DNA of 64,000 nucleotides from NCBI GenBank assembly GCA_027924585.1, contig BSBM01000307.1, forward strand, positions 15,981,501-16,045,500, given 5' to 3'. A program made the translations under genes and the position numbers. Positions 1-11,357 of this stretch are shown one piece after another. This DNA comes from Larix kaempferi. Lineage: Eukaryota > Streptophyta > Pinopsida > Pinales > Pinaceae. The notes under the pieces are model-generated. The model did not search any database, had not been told where the DNA came from, and was given only the letters and a program-made list of their open reading frames with translations. Numbering within the stretch: position 1 is the stretch's first letter; every line of letters begins with the position of its first letter.

Positions 1-245
1 GTGTTTTCTGTCTATGTATTTACTTTTGCAATGCATCAATTTGATGACTGTTTGATATGCTGGATGGGCATGAATTGTGTGTGTGGATTAGATTTAAATT
101 CCGCTGTGCATATTGCTTAATTTGTATCTGCACACCAATTTTTAAATTCTTATGATTCTAAATAGTGGGTTGAGTTTTATGAAATGCCCAGATTTTAGTG
201 CCATGTTCCCTTCCTTGCATTGGGTCAGCAGGTGGGTACATTACA
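1..245 (+). repeat. 5' LTR of element A (3' portion only)
   Basis: The sequence aligns base for base with 7603-7847, with four substitutions, and ends GGGTACATTACA. It is directly followed by a TGGTATCAGAG primer-binding site, which fixes this boundary. The first ~1.1 kb of this LTR lies outside the window. Confidence 0.92.
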
Positions 246-262
246 TTTGGTATCAGAGATGA
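246..262 (+). other. Primer-binding site of element A
   Basis: After a TT spacer the sequence reads TGGTATCAGAG, complementary to the 3' end of plant initiator-Met tRNA, the usual primer of copia and chromovirus elements. It lies immediately inside the 5' LTR. Confidence 0.85.
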
Positions 263-384
263 TGGTTGCAGCATTGGGCCTTTATGGGCTACCTATCATA
301 GTTGCAGAGGTAAGTATGCTTCCTGTTCAGCACTGATAGTTAAGAAAAATTTCAGAATTTTCAAAAAAAAATTCTAAGTGTCTA

Positions 385-1500
385 GGAATCTCTTCCGAAA
401 TTGCAGAAGGAATTTCTGAATTTGTAGAAGACATTCCTGAATCTCTTCCGAAATTGCGGAAGGAATTCTCGAATCTCTTCCAAAATTGCGGAAGGAATTT
501 CCGAATTTGCGGAAGGAATTCCCGAATCTCTTCTGAAATTGCGGAAGGAATTTCCGAATTTGCGGAAGGAATTTCCGAATTTGCGGAAGACATTCCCGAA
601 TCTCTTCCGAAATTGCGGAAGGAATTCCCGAATCTCTTCAGAAATTGCGGAAGGAATTTCCGAATTTGCGGAAGACATTCCCGAATCTCTTCCAAAATTG
701 TGGAAGACATTCCCGAATCTCTTCCGAAATTGCGGAAGGAATTTCCGAATTTGCGGAATACATTCCCGAATCTCTTCCGAAATTGCGGAAGGAATTTCCG
801 AATTTGTGGAAGGAATTCCCGAATCTCTTCCAAAATTGCAGAAGGAATTTCCGAATTCTCAGAAGACATTCCTGAATCTCTTCCGAAATTGCGGAAGGAA
901 TTTTTGAATTTGCGGAAGACATTCCCGAATCTCTTCCGAATTTGCGGAAGACATTCCCGAATCTCTTCCGAAATTGCGGAAGGAATTCCCGAATCTCTTC
1001 TGAAATTGGGGAAGGAATTTCTGAATTTGCGGAAGGAATTCCCAAATCTCTTCCGAAATTGCAGAAGGAATTTCCGAATTTGCGGAAGGAATTCCTGAAT
1101 CTCTTCAGAAATTGTGGAAGGAATTTCTGAATTTGCGGAAGACATTCCCGAATCTCTTCCGAAATTGCGGAAGGAATTTCCAAATTTGCGGAAGACATTC
1201 CCGAATCTCTTCCGAAATTGCGGAAGGAATTTCCGAATTTGCTGAAGAAATTCCCGAATCTCTTCCGAAATTGCGGAAGGAATTTCTGAATTTGCGGAAG
1301 GAATTCCTGAATCTCTTCCGAAATTGCGGAAGAAATTCCCGAATCTCTTCCAAAATTGCGGAAGGAATTCCCGAATTTGCGGAAGAAATTTCTGAATTTG
1401 CGGAAAAAAAAAAAATCCAAATGTCTTCCGAAACTACGGAAAGAATTTCCAAATGTCTCCCGAAATTTCGGAAGAACTCCACAAGTTGGCCCGAAACAGG
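385..1500. repeat. Tandem hairpin array of element A (32- and 21-bp units)
   Basis: About 1.1 kb is built from a 32-bp unit (AATCTCTTCCGAAATTGCGG followed by AAGGAATTCCCG) alternating with a 21-bp unit (AATTTGCGGAAGGAATTTCC plus G). Each 32-bp unit holds the inverted repeat TTCCG-n6-CGGAA, so the RNA could form a string of small hairpins. Sequence similarity decays past 1420. Long open frames occur on both strands simply because the repeat has few stops; the translated peptides are scrambled repeats in three frames and I do not regard them as genes. Confidence 0.9.
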
Positions 1501-4190
1501 TCAGAAGAACTCGCAGAGTTGCTCCGAAACAAGGAATTTCAGCCAGTTTTCAGGGAGATTTTCAGGTACCGAAAATGGAAAAATTGGCATGGAAGATAGT
1601 CGTTGAAAGTGTGAAATGCATTCTCTATGCTTGGGAATGAGAAGCAAGAATTGCATTAGGAGTAGGTGGCTGTAATATTCCTTGCAGAAGAGCAATGGGA
1701 GCAGCAAGGCAGTGTTTATAAAGGGAGAATTCCTTAACTCCTCCATTGTTATTATATTTATATTTCCTGAGTTGTCTATACTGAAAATTATGGCATAGGG
1801 ATGCTAGAAATGCAAAAGGATAGATAGATGAAGGGAGTATGTACTAGATGGCATATTGCAAAGTGCATGTGAAAATGTTTTTTTTTGCATGTATATGATA
1901 TTGCATATTAGTAAAATAGTGGGGTTTTACATATGCAATGAGCCACTTAAGATAATTATTGTGGTTGCTAATAATTAGTCATGTTCGGATTGGTTGTAGG
2001 ACCAAAGACAACCGAAGCATGGCTAAGGATGTGGACAATGATTGTTGCATACAACCTTATGAAGAGAGGATGGTGCAACAAATCCATGATCATGATGTTG
2101 GAAAAAGGATGGAGTAGCCTTGGTAAGAGGCCAACTGATCAGGTAACACCAAGCGATATTAATAACAGCCATGCAGGTAAGGGTTAACGATGCTTAATTG
2201 CATGAATGTTGAAAGAGGATGTGGTGAGTCTCTTCAACTAAGCTTAAACTAAGGTGATTTGGTTTGCATTGAGTGCCTGACTGTGAATTCCAACCCACCA
2301 AGTATGGTGAGGTGCGGGTAGGTGAAGGCAGGGAAGGTGCGGGTAGGTGAAGGCAGGGAGCCTTACACCCTATAGTTTCTAGAAAATTCAATGCATTCAT
2401 ATGAATTCATGTCATGCCATTTGTGAATATTGGATGTGAGTTTAGCAACCAAAGCAACTGAGGACTTATGGCCATATCATGGTAGTGCATACTGTATGTA
2501 GTAATCATGGTTAGGCCATAGTATGTTTGAATGCATAGTATTCATGAAATCATGCAAGATGGCATTGAAGAAATGTGCATTGAAATATTCGGTAAATGTT
2601 GTAAATATGCATGCATGTGTAGGGGCACATGTTTAAATGCATTGTGTAAAGGCATGGGTGTGACGTATATATATGTTTCAATGTAGTTAGATAATAGATG
2701 AAATGGTGGACTATTGCTAATCCTGAGTCCATTCCATAAGCTGCTATGAATGCAGGAGAAGGACTACATGAAGAAGTTTTTAGGCAGAAAAATATTACGT
2801 ATGGCAATGAGGATAAGTCCATAGTAAAGACCGAGATCTACCTTGTGCAGAAGCCAAAGGTTATGAGAAGGTTCTCATGGTTGTAAATTTATGCATGAAA
2901 CAAATCTGAAAATTGTCTGGTTTAAGTTTATGAGAATAGTCTCATAGTTGCAAATCTAATTTCTGTAGGAAAACAGATTTACAAATTTCAGATTTGAGAA
3001 TTTGCTTATAATTGCTAATGATTGTTTGGCTTATATAGAATTGTGTCAGGAGGACATGTTGTAGGTGGATGTTCAGGTATGGTAGCAAGGGAGAAACCAT
3101 AATGGACAGAGTGATACCACTTACGAGATCCAAACAATATGAGGATAGCCTCATTGCTAAGCAAATCAATTTCTGTAGGAGATAGAATTGTAAATTCATA
3201 ATGAATTTAATTATCAATGCTATTGATTGGTTATGGAACAATCACATTTGAAGCTTATTGCTAAATGTTGCTGACTGTTTGGCTATTTGATAAAGTGTGC
3301 CAGGATGACACATTGCAGGAAGACCATGTGTGATGGCCTGCAGAAGCCGAACTAGATGGGAAGGATCCCAAGCTTTGGAAATGGGTTTCGGGTGAAACGC
3401 CATTGTAAATGTTGATAATGCCTCAACCGAACTGCATGTTGGTAAAGCATGTGAGTGAGACAGAAAATTATGCCAAGAAGGCATGTGTGGGTTATGGCAT
3501 GTGAAAAGATTGGGGTGGCAAACTGAAGGACTGTTGAATCAGAGAAGGGAGCCCCCATTCTTCGCAAATGAAGAAAATATAAATCTATGAAACAAATGAG
3601 TATTCTATAACCCCAGCTAAAGAATATGCATGTCTGGCTACTAGAGTTAATATGCAAAGCATGTTTTATTATTTCATTATTATTCCAAACTGCTTGAGTA
3701 TGATTAGGTCTTACATGGCTCACATCGGAAAGGGATGCATACCTTTCAGATGTTGGGTTATGATAAGGGTTTTCAATGTTGACTACACCCTAAGGGAATG
3801 GACCCATTCCTGGTGTTTCAATACTTTATAGTGAATGATATGAAATATGATTATGATTTTTGAGCAGCAATACTGATGAGCCTGCTTATCCTTTTTGTGC
3901 TAACAGCTTACACAGATGCAATTTGGTGTTGCACGTAAGAGGCAAAGTGAAGAAAGGGTGCTCAAGAGGACTGTATGGGCAGTGGTAACCTTTCTATGCT
4001 CACACTAAAGGACACTAGAAGAGATGGATAGGCCCAAGGAGCTGTGTTGCAGAAAAGGGGTATCATCCTTGTGTATTGTGAGTGCGTATTGTGGGGCCAT
4101 GCTAGCCTATAGTCAAGTGAGTCACCTATGGAGTTCTTGGAGGGAACCACTGGTTTACATAAGAGAAGGAGCCACATAATCATATTATGT
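1501..4190. other. Element A interior, no gene recognised
   Basis: This stretch has no convincing coding frame. It contains a perfect two-copy 25-bp repeat near 2313-2362 (GGTGCGGGTAGGTGAAGGCA core) and an imperfect duplication of roughly 200 bp (about 2860-3060 and 3140-3320, both with a GATTGTTTGGC or GACTGTTTGGC core). Composition is A/T-rich with many CATG-type words. I see no domain on either strand. Confidence 0.6.
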
Positions 4191-4197
4191 TGTTCTC

Positions 4198-4560
4198 ATT
4201 GCCTGATAAACCCAGTAGGTGTACTGGCTTGGCAATGGTTGCTGGATGCCTGATAAACCCAGTCGGTGTACTGGCTTGGCATGTTGTTAAATTAATGCTT
4301 GACAAACCCAGTCAGTGTACTGGCTTGGCATTGGTTATTTGCATGTTGTGGAGGTATTGGTGAAGGGTGTTATTTCCTGACAAACCCAGTCGGAGAACTG
4401 GCTTGGAAATGGTTATTGTATGCTTGATAAACCCAGTTGGCGTACTGGCTTAGCATATTGATTTTTGAAATGCTTGATAAACCCAGTCAGCGTATTGGCT
4501 TAGCATACTGATTTTAGGGATGCCTGATAAACCCAGTCGGCGTACTAGCTTGGCATTGCC
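4198..4560 (+). repeat. Array of seven covarying nested hairpins in element A
   Basis: Seven dispersed copies of a ~36-39-nt motif share TGATAAACCCAGT or TGACAAACCCAGT, a 6-nt loop, then ACTGGCTT. An inner stem pairs CCAGT with ACTGG, and flanking bases form an outer stem: ATTGCC with GGCAAT (4198/4231), ATGCC with GGCAT, ATTTCC with GGAAAT, TATGCT with AGCATA. The outer bases change between copies while pairing is kept. Spacers between copies are of unequal length. The same motif occurs once in the LTR of A and in the LTRs of D. Confidence 0.85.
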
Positions 4561-4858
4561 TATTCGGATGATGTTGTGGAGTAGCAGGTGTGCTGGCCAA
4601 GAATCCACCCCACAGGTGATCCAAGGCTTGTAAAGGAGAGAAGGAAACCTGTGGAGTAGCGAGGAAAATGCACAATACAGATAAGTATTCATTTTCATTT
4701 ATTTCTTGTTTGGAATAATGAATACTTCAGGTATAAGTCTTATGACAACCAAGCTAATACACTGTTGTTTCTTTGTTGGAAACCTTGGCCATTATGGGAA
4801 ACAAGGACCCTGAAAAAAAATAAAAAATAAAAAATAAAAAATAAAAAATAAAAATTTT
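4561..4858. repeat. Module repeated later in element A, plus an A-rich microsatellite
   Basis: The block containing GTTGTGGAGTAGC, CTGTGGAGTA and CAGATAAGTATT at about 4570-4690 recurs in diverged form at about 5065-5290, so the hairpin array and its tail were duplicated once. At 4814-4858 there is an AAAAAAT microsatellite of about five units. No coding frame is supported. Confidence 0.6.
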
Positions 4859-5035
4859 TCTTGGTAAGCCAGCGAGTAACTGGTTGAGAGCTATAAATGC
4901 TTGGTAAAACCCAGAGAGTAACTGGTTGGGAGCTATAAATGCTTGGTAAAACCCAAAGAGTAACTGGTTGGGAGCTATAAATGCTTGGTAAAGCCAGAGA
5001 GTAACTGGTTGGGTGCTATAAAATTCTTGGTAAAT
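4859..5035 (+). repeat. 42-bp tandem repeat, second hairpin family of element A
   Basis: About four units of 42 bp read TGCTTGGTAAAACCCAGAGA followed by GTAACTGGTTGGGAGCTATA and AA. Each can pair CCAG with CTGG around a short loop, a design like the array at 4198-4560 but with a different loop and flank. Confidence 0.8.
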
Positions 5036-5290
5036 TCAGAGAATAGTTGCTGGGAACATTAACCACTGGATGTTGTGGAGTAGCCGGCGTGCTGGCCAAA
5101 CATTCCCTTAAAAAATTGATAAAATCAGTCAGCGTACTGGCCTGACATTGCCTATTCGAATGGTTGTGGAGTAGCCTGCGTGGTCGCCCAACATTCATTG
5201 TTGTATCCACGGGAAATCCAATGCTTGGAAAGCGAAGAAGGATCCTGTGGAGTAAAGTGAAGACATCCAGTACAGATAAGTATTTGGTTA

Positions 5291-6455
5291 TCTTGTAACT
5301 CTTGCTTGTGAATATACGTGTGTATATGATTTGATTATGATTTTTTCAAACTCTTGTCTAGAGATAAACCCTATGAAAATACACTAAACATGTGAATTAA
5401 TTCAATGTTTGAGTGTAGGTATTGCTGGAAGCAAGGATTATGAAAGCATATGGAGGATGCATGTGGACACATGACTTTCCTAAAGAGCTCAGTACGAGCA
5501 GTAATGAAAGATGGTGCTAGTGGAACTATGTGGTTCCTAGCAGCCAAAGGTTCTGTAAGCAATAAAAGGTAAGGGTTCCCTAGTTAAAAAGCATTAGACA
5601 GACCTTAGACACTAAAATGTCATAGCCAAGAAATGGCACGCCAAGCATTCACATTGAAGTGAAAGAGGCTAAGGAGCATAGAACCACAAGTGATGGTGTG
5701 GCTCCGGATTGGAACAAGACTAAGAGCGGGAAACTCTTACTCTTCTCTTTCCTTTTGACTGATGCATCTCAGAAACAAAAGACTGTTGAGTGCATGTCAT
5801 AAATGAAAACAATTTGTGTTTAATTGCTTGAAATGAATTGTGAATGCTGAAATGGTCATTTTCCGGTGAAAGGATGAACATGAATGAGTTCATGTTTATA
5901 TTGGGAAAGTGTGAAATGTGTGGAAGTCTCATGAGTAAAGCATGGACGTTCCATGTCAATTGGGCAAATAATTGACTAATTTTTAATATTGTGATATGCT
6001 TGTCCTAACAGGAATTGCCATGATGAGTCTCACAGGTGAGAAATTGAAAGCCATTGATTACAGCTATTACTAGCCAAGTGTTGCTGACGAGAAAAGAGAG
6101 AGCCATTTGTGCACCATGATCATAGCAGCAGACCATAAGCTATTTGTTTTGGCTAGAAGTCTTCCTCAATTAGTTACCAGGACAACAAGGAAGATGAAAT
6201 CCATGAAATTCCAGACTTGTAGATCAGCTGGAAGATAAACAAACGGAAGGGGTTGCTTTGGAGCGATGCCCACCTGCAGAACTGGAAGATCAAGCCAGCA
6301 AGAGCAGCTTGTGGAAGCCAAAGGACTTGGTCCTAAAAGATCAAAGTAAAGGGATGAAATGCAGGGCAAACCTGTCACATTTTTTGAATTTTGAATCATG
6401 TGTAAAGTGGGTATATAGTCCGAAGTGTTGGAACACCGAGGACGGTGTTATTCCA
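5291..6455. other. Element A 3' interior, no gene recognised
   Basis: No frame with a recognisable domain was found on either strand. The last ~40 bp (AACACCGAGGACGGTGTTAT followed by a purine run) match the end of the pol region of element D (about 46445-46480), which supports shared ancestry of the two 3' ends. The remainder is unexplained and may be a remnant of an ancient pol. Confidence 0.5.
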
Positions 6456-6467
6456 AGGGGAGGGGAA
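6456..6467 (+). other. Polypurine tract of element A
   Basis: AAGGGGAGGGGAA lies directly before the TGTAATGTCCCC that opens the 3' LTR, the position of a plus-strand primer. Confidence 0.85.
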
Positions 6468-7847
6468 TGTAATGTCCCCAGTTTGATCCCATGGCATTAA
6501 CATTATAAATGATGTAATATTGTTATGAAATCATGGTGAGGAGCTCAAGGCCAAGGCCCCACCATTGATTTAGTGATGCATATGGTTTGCATGCTAACAA
6601 TGCACATTGGAAATTCAAATATCATGTAATATGCATTTTAATAAAAATACCCACAACTAGCTATGTAATGCAACAAAGAGATGGGGGCATGATTTCACAA
6701 GGAATTGGGAGGGAAAATATTCAAACCCTTGAGCCAATAAGGTCAAGCCAAGTGTCAATGAGAGAACCCATCAAACCCTCAACTACCCATGTTGACTTTT
6801 GTACCCAACCATTTATTTCTCCCAAGAGTTGGTTGAGGTAGTGAATGCCTTGGGAATGGAGAGGTATGGCTGTCCAAATTCGGGTATGGGCAAGCCACTC
6901 TTTATGGAAAAACGTGTTTGTCTCCTTGGGCAAGAAAAGAGCCAAGAATTTCTCCCCCAAGCCATTATCCATGATCATTCCTTCTCCCTCAAGAGTTTAG
7001 AGCTACCTGGGCATTTTCCAGACATGTTTGCTGTGTTTTCCTTCATTCTCCCAGTAGAGAAGGACGTTTTTGTGTTGTATACCAGTGGGGGAAGAAGAGG
7101 AATGGAACGGGGGTTCCCTAGAGAACCGTTGTTGTGTTAAATGCTGAGAGAGTTGGGGAGAAAACGTTTTTCCTCCCTGTGGATGCATTTCCTTTCTCAC
7201 AACTCATTTTGGGTGAGCCACGATTTGGGGAAAATCTATGGCCATCTTGTTTGTGAATTCCATTGCCGGAAATGGGTATCTATGCCAAATGTTTGTGCTT
7301 GCTGTGTGAGAAATGAATATGTTGGGGTTTGGGTATGGGTATTCATTGTTTTGGTTTGAGCTTGAGAATAAGCATCCATGGTTCAATTGTAGCCTGATAA
7401 ACCCAACTATGGACTGGCTTGGCTCAGATGGAATGATTAATTGGTTGTGAGAGAGTGAATGTCCCCTTTCCTTGTGAGAATCATGCCCAGCTCGGGGGTG
7501 GCCTTCGGATGGACTCAGTATAAGTTGTTGAAGAGCCTATGGCTGGGTGGAACGTTGCAGCGACATAGCTAGTTGCTTGGGACAATTGCACAATGAAGTT
7601 AAGTGTTTTCTGTCTATGTATTTACTTTTGCAATGCATCAATTTGATGACTGTTTGATATGTTGGATGGGCATGAATTGTGTGTGTGGATTAGATTTGAA
7701 TTCCGCTGTGCATATTGCTTAATTTGTATCTGCACACCAATTTTTAAATTCTTATGATTCTAATTAGTGGGCTGAGTTTTATGAAATGCCCAGATTTTAG
7801 TGCCATGTTCCCTTCCTTGCATTGGGTCAGCAGGTGGGTACATTACA
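6468..7847 (+). repeat. 3' LTR of element A (1380 bp)
   Basis: It begins TGTAATGTCCCC and ends GGGTACATTACA, inside a purine tract on the left and an interrupted integrase sequence on the right. Modules shared with the LTR of D are GAGCTCAAGGCCAAGGCCCC near 6541, the hairpin at 7391-7427 (outer AGCC/GGCT), a CCCAGCTCGGGGGTGG box near 7487, a TATA-like TATAAG at 7519 and TAGTTGCTTGGGA near 7569. I infer a promoter around the TATA-like box. Confidence 0.92.
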
Positions 7848-9058
7848 CTCAGAAGAAGCAATTGGTCATCAAGGATGCTGACTTTCAACTGATTGTGGGA
7901 GAGTTGTATAAATTAGGTGTTGATGAGATATTGAACAAATGTGTCTTGCCGCATAAGCAAGAGCAGATATTGGCTGAGGCACATGGTGGAGTAGTAGGAG
8001 GACATTATGGTGGCCGGGTGACTGCCTGAAAAGTACTGCGTGCAGGGCTTTGGTGGCCCACATTACACAATGATGCGACAGACTATGCACGGTCTTGTGA
8101 TGTTTGTCAACAAACTGGAAAGCCATCCAGATGTGACGAGATGCCGCTACTACCTCAGGTAACATTACAACCATTCGAAAAATGGGTTGTGGATTTTGTA
8201 GGACCGATCCATCCACCAGGAAAACGCACAGGTGCACGGTACATTATCACAGCGATAAAATACTTGACCCAATGGGCTAAGGCAACACTTGTAGTTGATT
8301 TCTCCACCGCAATGGTTGCTTGATTTTTGTTTGACCACATTATCACTCATTTCGGCTGCACCAAGATATTGCTGAGTGATCAAGGCAACCACTTTCTTAA
8401 TCGCACTATCAGCGCATTAACGGAAGAATTGCAGATACAGCATAAGAAGAGTACACCCTATCACCGATAGGCGAATGGAACAGTGGAGACATTTAACAAG
8501 GTATTGGAGCATGCGTTGATAAAGGTGCGCAATGCGAACCGAGACAACTAGGATTTGAAAGTTCCAGCAGTATTGTGGGCCTATCGCACCACATGTAAAA
8601 GGTTGACTGGTCAGACACCTTTCAAGTTGGTATATGGGAAGGAAGCAATTATGCCTATGGAGTACATTGTTCCCAGTCTCCGCATTGCGGCTGTTATGAG
8701 CATGGATGATGTTGCAGCATTAGACGAACGTCTAGCACAATTGGTGGAGCTTGAAGAGGATCGATTTATCACTGGCTTTCACCAAGGGGTAGAGAAGGAC
8801 CGCCAGAAGGCATGGCATGATCGCCACATAAAAAACAAACAGTTTTAGCAATGCAACTTAGTGTTACTATACGACAACAAGTTTATGAAACACCCAGGCA
8901 AGTTGCAGGTGCATTGGCTAGGTCCCTATCGCATCAATAGTATTACTTCAGGAGGAGCGGTTCAGTTGCAGTGATTGGATGAGGGGATGCTCCCCAAGAT
9001 GGTAAATGGTCATAGGTTGAATCCTTATCACTTGGGATTGGAGCAGTGCAATGTCTAA
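7848..9058 (+). pseudogene. Decayed Ty3/gypsy integrase remnant
   Basis: The plus-strand frames start with a His/Cys zinc-binding module (HKQEQILAEAHGGVVGGHYG, then CDVCQQTGKP), followed by the integrase core (WVVDFVGPIHPP, a degraded LLSDQG, then TPYHR with a stop, ANGTVE) and the C-terminal part ([24 protein letters not shown]) ending at 9056-9058. Stops occur near 8321, 8468, 8549, 8846 and 8972. The element upstream is missing because element A is inserted at 7848, so this is the 3' part of the pre-existing host element. The C-terminal style suggests the Athila/Tat side of gypsy, which is uncertain. Confidence 0.85.
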
Positions 9059-10846
9059 GTCGCATTGGTAAAAAAAAAAATAAAAAAAAATGATGATAAT
9101 TGTTGTAGGTTGCTTGGTGGCAGATGCCACATCAACAGAAGAAGGTATGCGAAAGCAGGGAGGTTTGTACCGCAAGTATGGAGTAGTCAGAGACTCATGA
9201 CAGTATTACGACCAGGACCAACGATAGATTTTGTTGTAATGATTACGGAGGATTTGGAGGTACAAGGCAGTGTTGTCACCACTGCCCATCATTCCTATAC
9301 TTGATTGCACCTCGCCGAGTCAGCCGGATAACCACAAGACGACGACATGTTTTGCACATGGCACGTTGGGCCGATACGATCAACACAATGTCAGGGGATT
9401 GCTCACATGTTGGCACGTAGGATCCTCGATGACAGTATGGACACCCCTCCGGTCGCGTCAATTGATGGGGTTACACACACAGATGAGAGATAGTGGGAAA
9501 TCATTCCCACTGTCGTAACCTGGGAACGGTCTGGCTATAAGTGGCCGAGGTAGTTGGTAACTTGCTACAATGAAGTTATTCCATAATAAAGTGGTTATGT
9601 TGGTTGATCAATTTGTGAGTTGAGTTGTGAGGAATTCCAAGGAGGCTGTGGAAATGCTTCACTTTGTTTCCCGTGGAAGCACCCCAGGGGCCCTGTGAGC
9701 CCGAATGATGAGTGTCCCTGAGCGCCTTGATATGGTGGGTGCACTTACACTGCGTTATGCTTGAGTCGAGGGTTGGTTCAACATGCTTAAGTACACAGTA
9801 GTTGTTTGAAGGATCGTGCTTTTCCCGACCAATGAGGTGGTTGGGACCGGAGCTCCCCGACCATAAAAGGAGCTGGTTTTCGCTGCGAAACATATGTGCC
9901 AGAGTCATCTGTGAAGTTCGCATCTGGGTACTGTTCGTCCTCTTTTCCTTCCCGTCATTACCATTCCAAGAGACTGGAAGATGAGTTTGAAAAGTACATG
10001 ACAGTAAGTCGGGTGATGACCAGTAGATAGACCTGACCATGCGTCGATGATCATTGTAGCAGAAGGAGTAGGACAACTCCGCGTGATCCAGATAGCAAGA
10101 ACAGTTACCGGAACATAGTTCGAACTGCACTCTGTCCAGCAGTTGACGTGGCTCGAGGGCGAGCCACAAGATTGTGTTGGGGGCCTGTTGGCAGGCGGTT
10201 TGATGGGGAAAGATTGCGGTACTGCTGACACCACGACACACCAGAGCAGGGTGCGAAAGGAGTATTTTGTGCCAAAGAATACCGCAGTTGGCGGGTTTTG
10301 GGTCACTTGGACCATACATTATGTAATAGAGAGTCAGTATACCGCGGTATGCGGGTTTTTGGGGTCATTTGGACCAAGTTAGTTAGATATTGGGTTAATT
10401 GTCCATAGTGTCGGTTATGAAGTCAGTTGTAAGTGGACAAATATTGTAAGGGAAAAATCCTATAAATACATGAGAGTTGTAAGTGTTAAGGAGAGGCGAT
10501 GAATGAGATGAAGAAGACAAATTGGATGCGAGATCGGTGTTTTTCCGGTGTATGATCTTGACAGTAATACAATGATGTTTTGTGTCAGTCCATGCAGCCA
10601 CAACTCTCCTCCTCCCTCGGGGGAAATATGGTTCCATCTGCTCTTTCTGGACGCCTCGGGTGAGACCTCATCTGCTCTGCGGGTGTTGCTGGGTGGGCTC
10701 AAACCTACCCGGGCTGGTGCCCAGGGAGACTACGGTATGCTTCGATAGTGAGGTGAACCCCTGTCGACTGAGGTCGCATTGGTCAATAGACACCTATGAC
10801 ACAAATCAGACGTGAAGGATGATATATGACATATATGACATGTCAG
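9059..10846. other. Non-coding tail of the old gypsy element, possible LTR remnants
   Basis: No coding sequence is supported. The stretch holds a perfect 8-bp hairpin, AGTGGGAA/TTCCCACT (9492-9511), a TATA-like CTATAAG at 9535 with AATAAAG at 9585, and a second TATA-like CTATAAATA at 10460. An imperfect repeat (ACCGCAGTTGGCGGGTTTTG at about 10280 and a diverged copy at about 10340) lies between. These features would suit one or two decayed LTRs, but I could not pair any ends. A long minus-strand frame (9576-10319) has no recognisable content. Confidence 0.4.
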
Positions 10847-11345
10847 TGTTGAATATTGTAACTTCTAAGAATATTATATTTGTACATTATTCCAGAGATG
10901 TTTCATCCCTCCGAGGCAATTCTATTATGTATCCAGAGATGTTTATTCCTCCGATGGTTTGTGGTAACTAGGGTTATTAGACCCACCATGTGGGGGTCGG
11001 CCCTGAGTTTATATTTTAGGGGTTATTAGACTTCTCCAGGAGAGGTCGGCCCCATTAGGGATTTTGGTCAGTCGGGATCTAGTATAAGTAGAGGAGGAGA
11101 GCTCCTCATTTGACACACTTCCACAACTCAGAAAGTAGCGCACTTGTGTCTGGGACGTCTGCATGTGAGGTAGAGAAGAAGGACAAGTCTTGGAGCACAT
11201 CTTGTATTTTGGTTGATCATCTTATTGAGGAAAGCTTTGTTGGGTTTTTTACCCCATGAGGGTTTCCCAGGGTAAATTCTGTGTCTATCTTGTGATTATG
11301 TTTCTTTCAGTGATCTTGCTAGTCTATTTGGTTTAAAAATTAACA
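10847..11345 (+). repeat. 5' LTR of Copia-1
   Basis: 499 bp, TG...CA ends, closely matching 17522-18023 and followed by TGGTATCAGAGC. It contains the duplicated words GAGATGTTTCATCCCTCCGA and GAGATGTTTATTCCTCCGAT and a CTAGTATAAGTAGAGGAGGA TATA-like stretch near 11078. Confidence 0.95.
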
Positions 11346-11357
11346 TGGTATCAGAGC
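11346..11357 (+). other. Primer-binding site of Copia-1
   Basis: TGGTATCAGAGC directly follows the LTR and is complementary to the 3' end of initiator-Met tRNA. Confidence 0.92.

Larger units (their letters stand above)
1..7847 (+). mobile_element. Element A: non-autonomous chromovirus-like LTR retrotransposon (5' end outside window)
   Basis: Two copies of one LTR bound this element: the last 245 bp of the 5' LTR at 1-245 and a full 3' LTR at 6468-7847. A primer-binding site follows the first and a polypurine tract precedes the second. The 6.2-kb interior has no recognisable gag, protease, reverse transcriptase or integrase; it is dominated by tandem arrays. The 245 bp shared by both LTRs differ at four positions, so insertion was fairly recent. 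LTR modules and the 40 bp before the 3' LTR match element D, a Tekay-like chromovirus, so I infer that A is mobilised by such a relative. It sits in an older gypsy integrase sequence that resumes at 7848. The left target duplication is off the window and could not be checked. Confidence 0.85.

Noticed and set aside
327-1606. Several long overlapping open frames on both strands
   Set aside because: They are translations of the 32/21-bp array in all frames; the same peptide words recur out of order and no start or domain is supported.
4198-5035. CRISPR-like arrangement of repeats and spacers
   Set aside because: Repeats vary in sequence by compensatory changes, spacing is irregular, no cas genes are present, and the context is a plant LTR element.
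7754-8029. A 91-codon gene starting inside the LTR
   Set aside because: Its first 31 codons are LTR A; the true content is the interrupted integrase beginning at 7848.
9576-10319. A 247-codon minus-strand frame as a host gene
   Set aside because: No domain, Cys/Ser/His-rich composition without pattern, and an overlapping second frame is equally open.
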